Assembly: GCF_009749525.1 (NCBI RefSeq)
Contig: NZ_WOAC01000006.1
Span: 62,001 to 126,000, forward strand
Direction: 5' to 3'
Length of the DNA stretch: 64,000 bases
Origin: Mesorhizobium xinjiangense
Lineage (GTDB): Bacteria; Pseudomonadota; Alphaproteobacteria; Rhizobiales; Rhizobiaceae
Below are positions 59,043 to 64,000 of the stretch, piece by piece. The translations under genes were made by a program, and so were the position numbers. How positions within the stretch are numbered: position 1 is the first letter of the stretch; the number at the start of each line of letters is the position of its first letter. A model generated the notes under the pieces. It was not told the origin of the DNA. It worked only from the letters and a program-made list of their open reading frames with translations, and did not search any database.

Positions 59043-59698
59043 CGGTCGGCACAGAGGCGCGCGACCATGCCGCGCTGATGGACGGCGTCTATCGGGTTCA
59101 GCGCCATTTCTACGACCTGACGCGCAAACACTACCTGCTCGGCCGCGACTGGATGATCGCGGGCCTCGACGTGCCGCCGGGCGGCAGCGTGCTGGAGCTC
59201 GGCTGCGGCACCGGACGCAACCTGGTTCTGGCCGCCCGGCGCTACCCACAGGCGCAGTTCTTCGGTCTCGACATTTCTTCGCAAATGCTGGACACGGCGC
59301 GCCGGTCTCTGGCCGCAAATACGCCCTTCGCACAGGTCACGCTGGCATGCGGCGATGCGACGGAATTCGATGCAAAAGCGCTCTTCGGCCGCGCGCAATT
59401 CGACCGCATCTTCATCTCCTACGCATTGTCGATGATTCCGGGCTGGGAGCGCAGCCTTGCGCTGTCCATCAACGCCTTGGCACCTGGCGGCTCCCTCCAC
59501 ATCGTCGATTTCGGCGGTCAGGAAGACTTGCCCGGCTGGTTCCGGCGCGCCTTGCGGATCTGGCTGAAGCGCTTCCATGTGACACCGCGTGATTCATTGC
59601 GCGAAGTGCTGGAATCGGAATGCGAAAGAACGGGTGCAAGCCTCGAATTCGAAAGCCTTTTTCGTGGCTATGCCGTGCACGCCATTATAAGCCGATAA
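59039..59698 (+). CDS. btaB: Diacylglyceryl-homoserine N-methyltransferase
   Basis: A 219-residue SAM-dependent methyltransferase that N-trimethylates diacylglycerylhomoserine to DGTS. SAM motif I is VLELGCGTGRN (51-61), motif II the acidic GLDISSQML, then FISYALSMIPGW and PGGSLHIVDFGGQ. HFYDLTRKHYLLGRDWMI near residue 23 is typical of BtaB. Start ATG overlaps the btaA TGA (ATGA). Confidence 0.92.
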   Translation: MTVGTEARDHAALMDGVYRVQRHFYDLTRKHYLLGRDWMIAGLDVPPGGSVLELGCGTGRNLVLAARRYPQAQFFGLDISSQMLDTARRSLAANTPFAQVTLACGDATEFDAKALFGRAQFDRIFISYALSMIPGWERSLALSINALAPGGSLHIVDFGGQEDLPGWFRRALRIWLKRFHVTPRDSLREVLESECERTGASLEFESLFRGYAVHAIISR

Positions 59699-59719
59699 GG
59701 CGATCCCCCTGCCCCGTCT

Positions 59720-61198
59720 TCAGTCCTGTGGCGCGTCCAGCACGCCCGCATCGACCAGCCCGACCAGCGCCTCCACCATAGGCTGCGGCTTGTAGCCGAG
59801 CTTGGACGGCGTGAGCCCCATCCGCAGCACGACCAGATCGCGCGACGGGATGACCACCATCGACTGACCGTCATGGCCGAGCAGCCAGAAGGCGTCGTCC
59901 GGCAGATCGAAGCCGGCATCGGGATCGGCGCCCGGCCGCGACCCGGCCGTGGGCCCATGCAGCCAGACCTGGCCCTGGCCATATTCGGGCTCGCCCCACG
60001 GCGCCGTCGAGGCGGACGCCGGCGAAACCATCCAGTAGACGAAGCCGGCCGGCAGGATGGAGCGGCCTTCCCAGGCGCCGCGCTGCAGCAACAAGAGCCC
60101 GAAGCGCGCCCAGTCGCGCGCATTCGCATAGAGATAGGACGAGCCGGCGAACGTGCCGGCAGCATCGGCCTCCAGCACCGCACTCGACATGCCGATCGGA
60201 TCGAACAGAGCCTTGCGCGCCCATTCGAGCCCCATTTGCCCGCCGCCGGCCGCGTCCTGCCAGATGCGCGACAGGACGACACTGGTGCCGCTCGAATAGG
60301 AAAAGGTCTCGCCGATCGCGCCAGAAAGCGGCTTGCCCGCCGCGAAACCCGCCATGTCGGGCTCGAGATAGAGCATGCGGGTCACATCGCTGACACCGCC
60401 ATAATTCTCGTTGAACGCCAGGCCGCTCGACATTGCCATGAGGTCGGAAAGCGCGATCTCGCCGCGCCGGTCGTCTTGCCATTGCGCCAGGAGCCCCGTC
60501 TGTTCGAGCGACAGCCGGCCCTCTTTCACCAGCGTGCCGATGATCGCCGCATTCACCGTCTTCGACATCGACCAGCCGAGCAGCGGCGTGACCGCCGTGA
60601 ACGCATCGCCGTAGCGCTCGCCGACGATGCGCCCGTCATGGACGACGACGACGGCGCGCATGCCGGTCCCGGTCATGTCCGGAGCATCCAGAATGGCGTC
60701 GATCTCGGCGAATTGCGAGAATTCCGCCAGATTGCCCTTTGGCCATAGCGCCTCGTCTGTCACTGCCTGGCCGCCCGTAGCCGCGATATCGGCAATCTGT
60801 CCAAGATCGCCTCCAGGCAGGCTGACGCAGCCGAGACCGCTGCGGTGCACCGCGACCGACCGGGCGAACAGCCCCATGAGCGAAGCCTCGACCGTGCCGC
60901 CCTCTTCGTCCACCTCGACCCGGACATATTTCAAGAGCGGATGGCCGGGCGCCTGCACGTCGAGCGCAAGCACGTTCTGCGGGTCGCGCTCGGCAATATA
61001 GACGTTGGAGCAGACGATCTTGGCCGCGTAGGCCGTCCCGACCTGGATCAGCGCCGGCGGCCGTAAATAGAGCCACAGGCCTGCGGCAAGAACGGCCAGA
61101 ACGATCAGACCGAGGCCCCATCTGAGAAGCCTGAAAAAGATGCCCACGCCTGGTTTCTCCCCTCCAGCAAAGCGGCCGGACGGCCGCTTGTTCCTCAT
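59720..61198 (-). CDS. Serine hydrolase, class C beta-lactamase-like, membrane-anchored
   Basis: A 492-residue protein of the beta-lactamase/penicillin-binding-like family. A transmembrane helix lies at about 30-46 and the rest is periplasmic. The nucleophile motif is SMSK at 210-213, the tyrosine motif YSS at 301-303 and a HDG triad (LLGHDGQS, about 447) replaces KTG. Extra N-terminal residues (50-165) precede the domain. Members include esterases, DD-peptidases and peptide hydrolases; resistance to beta-lactams is not implied. It converges on btaB (21-base gap). Confidence 0.85.
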   Translation of the reverse strand: MRNKRPSGRFAGGEKPGVGIFFRLLRWGLGLIVLAVLAAGLWLYLRPPALIQVGTAYAAKIVCSNVYIAERDPQNVLALDVQAPGHPLLKYVRVEVDEEGGTVEASLMGLFARSVAVHRSGLGCVSLPGGDLGQIADIAATGGQAVTDEALWPKGNLAEFSQFAEIDAILDAPDMTGTGMRAVVVVHDGRIVGERYGDAFTAVTPLLGWSMSKTVNAAIIGTLVKEGRLSLEQTGLLAQWQDDRRGEIALSDLMAMSSGLAFNENYGGVSDVTRMLYLEPDMAGFAAGKPLSGAIGETFSYSSGTSVVLSRIWQDAAGGGQMGLEWARKALFDPIGMSSAVLEADAAGTFAGSSYLYANARDWARFGLLLLQRGAWEGRSILPAGFVYWMVSPASASTAPWGEPEYGQGQVWLHGPTAGSRPGADPDAGFDLPDDAFWLLGHDGQSMVVIPSRDLVVLRMGLTPSKLGYKPQPMVEALVGLVDAGVLDAPQD

Positions 61199-61360
61199 CC
61201 GGGCGGACCTTCGGGCGCTCGAAGCCGAAAATCAACGCATTTTCGCCTACATTCGCCACAAATTCGTCGCCGGGAGGTGACGTGCGCTTAACCTTGGATT
61301 ATTCATATTGGTGGATTGTCGGGGGATATGATTGATCGAACGGAATCGCCGGGGGACCCC

Positions 61361-62200
61361 ATGCGCCGTCTGGTTGCCGTTGCCACGTTGGCCGTACTTG
61401 CCGGCTGCAGCGCCTCGACCTACGATCTCGCCGAGCTCGCGCCCGAAACGTCGAGCGTCGTCACCGCGGCCTCGCCGAGCCCGAGCGCGGCACTCGCCTA
61501 TGTGGCGCGTGCCCATCCGCGCTTCGACGACAACGACCCGCATGACTGGCAGAGCCGCGCACCCTGGCACCATCCGGTTCACGGAACGGATGTGGCGAAG
61601 TACCAGGAATATGTCGACTGGCAAAAGGTGCGAACGAACGGCATCTCCTTCGCCTTCATCAAGGCGACCGAGGGCGGCGATATCGTCGACGACTATTTCG
61701 AGCGCAACTGGAAGGCGGCCAGACAGGCCGGCATAGCGCGCGGCGCCTATCATTTCTTCTATTTCTGTCGCCCGGCGATCGAGCAGGCGCGCTGGTTCAT
61801 CCGCAATGTGCCGCGCGATCCGAACGCGCTGCCGCCGGTGCTCGACATGGAGTGGAACCCGTTTTCGCCGACCTGCACCAAGCGCCCGCCGGCCGCCAAG
61901 GTGCAAAGCGAGATGCGGATCTTTCTCGAAGCCCTGGAACGCCACTATGGCAAGAAGCCGATCATCTACACCTCGATCGACTTCTTCGACGACAACCGCC
62001 TGGAAAACTTCAAGGGCTACCCGTACTGGCTGCGTTCCGTCGCAGGCCACCCCGACGAGAAATACGGCAACCACCCCTTCGTCTTCTGGCAATATACCGG
62101 GACCGGCGTCATTCCCGGCATCGACGGCGACGCCGACATCAACGTGTTCAACGGCACGAAGGACGAATGGCGCGTCTGGCTGGCCGAAAATACGAGCTGA
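61361..62200 (+). CDS. GH25 lysozyme-like lipoprotein
   Basis: A 279-residue putative muramidase. The N-terminus MRRLVAVATLAVLAGCSAS carries a lipobox (LAGC, lipidated C16). The GH25 barrel starts at HGTDVAKYQEYVDWQKV (75-91) and holds the catalytic acids in DVAKYQ (D77) and LDMEW (D162 and E164), with FVFWQYTGTG near the end. The start at 61361 follows GGGGGA; ATGs further upstream give a longer, less convincing signal. Lysozyme lipoproteins of this family occur in many alphaproteobacteria. Confidence 0.88.
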   Translation: MRRLVAVATLAVLAGCSASTYDLAELAPETSSVVTAASPSPSAALAYVARAHPRFDDNDPHDWQSRAPWHHPVHGTDVAKYQEYVDWQKVRTNGISFAFIKATEGGDIVDDYFERNWKAARQAGIARGAYHFFYFCRPAIEQARWFIRNVPRDPNALPPVLDMEWNPFSPTCTKRPPAAKVQSEMRIFLEALERHYGKKPIIYTSIDFFDDNRLENFKGYPYWLRSVAGHPDEKYGNHPFVFWQYTGTGVIPGIDGDADINVFNGTKDEWRVWLAENTS

Positions 62201-62309
62201 TCGCCGTTTGCCGTGCAGTTCCTGCGCCGGCGACTGGGCCCGCCCTGCAATCCTGTAGCGCACCGGCTGCCGCGTACCCGACATCCAGCGTCGCCCGCAA
62301 TCGCCGCTC

Positions 62310-62370
62310 TTGACTAACACATATCTCACCGGTTATGCGTCCCTACATATAGCCCGCGAGTTATAAGTAG
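62310..62370 (+). promoter_or_regulatory. Candidate promoter and operator of the second ArsR operon
   Basis: TTGACT (62310-62315), a 17-base spacer, then TTATGC (62333-62338) resembles a sigma-70 promoter. Immediately downstream an imperfect inverted repeat, CTACATATA (62343-62351) and TATAAGTAG (62362-62370), ends two bases before the ArsR ATG. An operator overlapping the start site fits autorepression. Confidence 0.5.
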
Positions 62371-62372
62371 TC

Positions 62373-62696
62373 ATGACACAACCTCACGATGCCCTGTTCA
62401 AAACCCTTGCCGATCCGACGCGCCGCGCCATTTTCGAACGGCTGTGCCGCAACGGAGAGCAGACGGTCGGGGCGCTCACGGCCGTGGCCGGGGTTTCGCA
62501 ACCGGCTGTCTCGAAACATCTCGGGGTCTTGAAGCAGGCAGGGCTGGTGCACGACCGCCACGAAGGCCGCCAGACGCATTACAGCGCGCAGGTCGCGGCA
62601 CTGTCGCCGCTGATCGACTGGACGAACCAGATGAACGGGTTCTGGCAAGACCGGTTTGACGACCTCGAAGATCTCCTCAACAGGATGGACCAATGA
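62373..62696 (+). CDS. ArsR-type transcriptional regulator (second copy)
   Basis: A 107-residue winged-helix protein. LFKTLADPTRRAIFERLCRNGEQTVGALTAVAGVSQPAVSKHLGVLKQAGLVHDRHEGRQTHYSA is the complete HTH-wing region. No cysteine metal box is seen. It overlaps the following SRPBCC gene by four bases, the same arrangement as the pair at 52886-53697 but different in sequence. Confidence 0.9.
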   Translation: MTQPHDALFKTLADPTRRAIFERLCRNGEQTVGALTAVAGVSQPAVSKHLGVLKQAGLVHDRHEGRQTHYSAQVAALSPLIDWTNQMNGFWQDRFDDLEDLLNRMDQ

Positions 62697-63103
62697 CCGA
62701 TACCGCAGCCGAAACGCTCTCCGTCGTCGTCGAACGCGAGATCCCGCATCCGCCGGAAAGGATCTGGCGCGCACTCACCCAGCCGTATCTGATCCAGGAG
62801 TGGCTCATGAAGAACGATTTTCAGCCGGTCGTGTCCCACCGTTTCAGCCTGACCGCCGACTGGGGCGGCGTCGACTGTCAGGTCCAAACCGTCGAAGAAA
62901 ACAGGACACTGTCCTACAGCTGGGAAACCAAGGATCTCGAAAGCGTTGTCACATGGACGCTCACCCCGACGGAGACGGGCACGATGCTGCGCATGGAGCA
63001 GATGGGCTTCCGGCCGGACCAGCAGCCCTACTACCGGGGCGCCCAGGCCGGCTGGCCGCGTTTCATCGCCGCCCTCGAAGACGTCCTGACGCGCATGGAC
63101 TGA
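62693..63103 (+). CDS. SRPBCC/AHSA1 domain protein (second ArsR-linked copy)
   Basis: A 136-residue START-like domain protein. The pattern VVEREIPHPPERIWRALTQPYLIQEWLMKNDFQPVVSHRFSLT opens the domain, followed by CQVQTVEENRTLSYSWE and the C-terminal helix AQAGWPRFIAALEDVL. It is translationally coupled to the upstream ArsR gene, an arrangement repeated in many proteobacteria. Ligand unknown. Confidence 0.9.
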   Translation: MTDTAAETLSVVVEREIPHPPERIWRALTQPYLIQEWLMKNDFQPVVSHRFSLTADWGGVDCQVQTVEENRTLSYSWETKDLESVVTWTLTPTETGTMLRMEQMGFRPDQQPYYRGAQAGWPRFIAALEDVLTRMD

Positions 63104-63147
63104 CGGGGCCGAATACTTCAAACAATCCGAATTCACAGGAGGTCCGG

Positions 63148-63363
63148 ATGAAACAGTACACATGGATTCGGCAGTTGCACCGCTGGCTGTCCATCCTGTT
63201 CACGCTCACGGTCGTCGCCAATTTCGTCGCCATGGCCATGGGGGAACCGCCCGCATGGCTGGTCTATTCGCCGCTGCCGCCGCTCTTCCTGATGTTGTTC
63301 AGCGGCCTGTACATGTTCGTCCAGCCTTATTTTGCCGGTCGGCGCGCTGCCGGGCAGGCGTGA
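63148..63363 (+). CDS. Small two-helix membrane protein
   Basis: A 71-residue protein, start ATG 63148 with AGGAGG eight bases upstream. IRQLHRWLSILFTLTVVANFVAMAMG and LVYSPLPPLFLMLFSGLYMFVQPYF form two membrane helices, and an RQLHRW motif recalls the cytoplasmic entry of PepSY-type helices. It lies between the SRPBCC gene (44-base gap) and the DUF1801 gene, so it is probably part of the ArsR operon. No family is assigned. Confidence 0.75.
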   Translation: MKQYTWIRQLHRWLSILFTLTVVANFVAMAMGEPPAWLVYSPLPPLFLMLFSGLYMFVQPYFAGRRAAGQA

Positions 63364-63366
63364 GCG

Positions 63367-63801
63367 ATGGCCGGCAAGACATCCGCGAACAAATCCGCGA
63401 CGCCGGTCCTTCTAACGGGCGGCAATCCGCAAATCGCAAAGGGCTATGGCGACGCACCGGTGCAGGCCTATATCGACGCCATGCCGGGCTGGAAGCGCGC
63501 GGTCGGACAACGCCTCGACGCGATCATCACGCGTGCCGTTTCCGGCGTGCACAAGGCCGTCAAATGGAACTCGCCCTTCTACGGTGTCGAGGACGACGTC
63601 TGGTTTCTCAACTACCACTGTTTTACGAAATACGTGAAAGTGTCGTTTTTCCAGGGCGCTTCGCTGCATCCGGTCCCGCCGGTTGCCTCCAAATATGCGG
63701 ATGTGCGTTACTTTCACATCCACGAGCACGACGAACTCGACGAAGTCCAGTTTGGCGATTGGGTGAAGCAGGCCAGCCAACTGCCCGGCGAACGAATGTG
63801 A
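63367..63801 (+). CDS. DUF1801 domain protein
   Basis: A 144-residue protein of the DUF1801 (YdhG-like) family. VQAYIDAMPGWKRAVGQRLDAIITRAVSGVHKAVKWNSPFYGVEDDVWFLNYHCFTKYVKVSFF is the conserved core, with a W-N-x-P-F-Y element. The fold is simple alpha/beta and the biochemical role is unknown. It starts three bases after the small membrane protein gene and is followed by a second gene of similar type. Confidence 0.88.
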   Translation: MAGKTSANKSATPVLLTGGNPQIAKGYGDAPVQAYIDAMPGWKRAVGQRLDAIITRAVSGVHKAVKWNSPFYGVEDDVWFLNYHCFTKYVKVSFFQGASLHPVPPVASKYADVRYFHIHEHDELDEVQFGDWVKQASQLPGERM

Positions 63802-63852
63802 ACCGGCTGTTTGTCACCCGGCGAAAACTGCGAACAGGAGTACGGGCAAGCC

Positions 63853-64000
63853 ATGAAGAGCGCAAATAACGCGGTGGACGAACCAGGCACAGACGCTACG
63901 CCGTCCGAACAGATCGACGCGAAGATCGCGGCGCTCGGCGGCTGGCGCGGTAAAATGCTTTCACAGCTTCGCACCCTGATCAGGCAGGCCGATCCCGAAG
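63853..64000 (+). CDS. Second DUF1801-like gene (cut by the window end)
   Basis: Partial: ATG 63853 with an open frame to the last base (49 codons seen). After a polar N-terminus, SEQIDAKIAALGGWRGKMLSQLRTLIRQADPE is the opening of a DUF1801-type domain. AACAGGAGTACGGGC upstream supplies AGGAG, with a spacing of about ten bases. The rest lies beyond the window. Confidence 0.7.
   Translation, partial: MKSANNAVDEPGTDATPSEQIDAKIAALGGWRGKMLSQLRTLIRQADPE

Noticed and set aside
59720-61198. Reading the serine hydrolase as a beta-lactamase resistance gene
   Set aside because: SMSK and YSS are present but the third motif is HDG rather than KTG, the protein is membrane-anchored and has an extra N-terminal region. 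This points to the wider esterase/peptidase family.

Overview
This is a G+C-rich chromosomal segment of an alphaproteobacterium, most likely a member of the Hyphomicrobiales (Phyllobacteriaceae/Mesorhizobium-like). Four things point there: the uninterrupted mraZ-to-ftsZ division and cell-wall cluster running on into lpxC, bamD, recN and ligA; an FtsZ with a very long C-terminal linker; a PhoB-type box in front of the betaine-lipid genes btaAB; and a palindromic interspersed repeat whose accidental translation I recall from annotated proteins of this group. No transposase, phage gene, tRNA, rRNA operon or CRISPR array was seen.

Layout. 1-4.8 kb: a cyclopropane-fatty-acid-synthase-family methyltransferase, a ClC chloride transporter with CBS domains, and a small protein kinase that appears fused to an acyl-CoA-synthetase C-terminal-like domain, flanked by two copies of the palindromic repeat. 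5-8.5 kb: an osmoprotectant ABC transporter operon (proVWX) with a readable sigma-70 promoter and a strong terminator. 8.6-17.9 kb: housekeeping and small genes: pcrA/uvrD (carrying an in-frame repeat-like insertion), DUF488, a hexapeptide acetyltransferase, a 47-residue membrane protein, Sco1, prmA, a DUF1127 protein, aminopeptidase P and azlCD. 18.0-43.1 kb, all on the minus strand: mraZ-rsmH-ftsL-ftsI-murE-murF-mraY-murD-ftsW-murG-murC-murB-ddl-ftsQ-ftsA-ftsZ-lpxC-bamD-recN-ligA, with many 4-bp ATGA overlaps and candidate MraZ operator repeats at the head. 43.5-48.5 kb: a PLP-dependent transsulfuration-type enzyme, the RNase P RNA gene (minus strand, own promoter), a lytic transglycosylase, an AmpD-type amidase, a DjlA-like J-protein, a small lipoprotein and a MarR-type regulator. 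48.6-64 kb: a fused hydantoinase/5-oxoprolinase divergent from the MarR gene, a cupin, an ArsR/SRPBCC pair, a probable glucosylglycerate module (phosphatase, glycosyltransferase, GH13 phosphorylase), btaAB, a serine hydrolase, a GH25 lysozyme lipoprotein, a second ArsR/SRPBCC pair and two adjacent DUF1801 genes, the last cut by the window edge.

How the genes work together. The minus-strand block makes lipid II precursors (murC-F, mraY, murG, ddl, murB), polymerises them at the septum (ftsW, ftsI, ftsL, ftsQ, ftsA, ftsZ) and starts lipid A synthesis (lpxC). Two accessory themes stand out. One is osmotic balance: proVWX, the ClC protein, and the predicted glucosylglycerate synthesis and phosphorolysis genes. 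The other is membrane-lipid remodelling under phosphate limitation: btaAB behind a PHO box. Calls rest on recognising motifs and gene order by eye; no database search was run.
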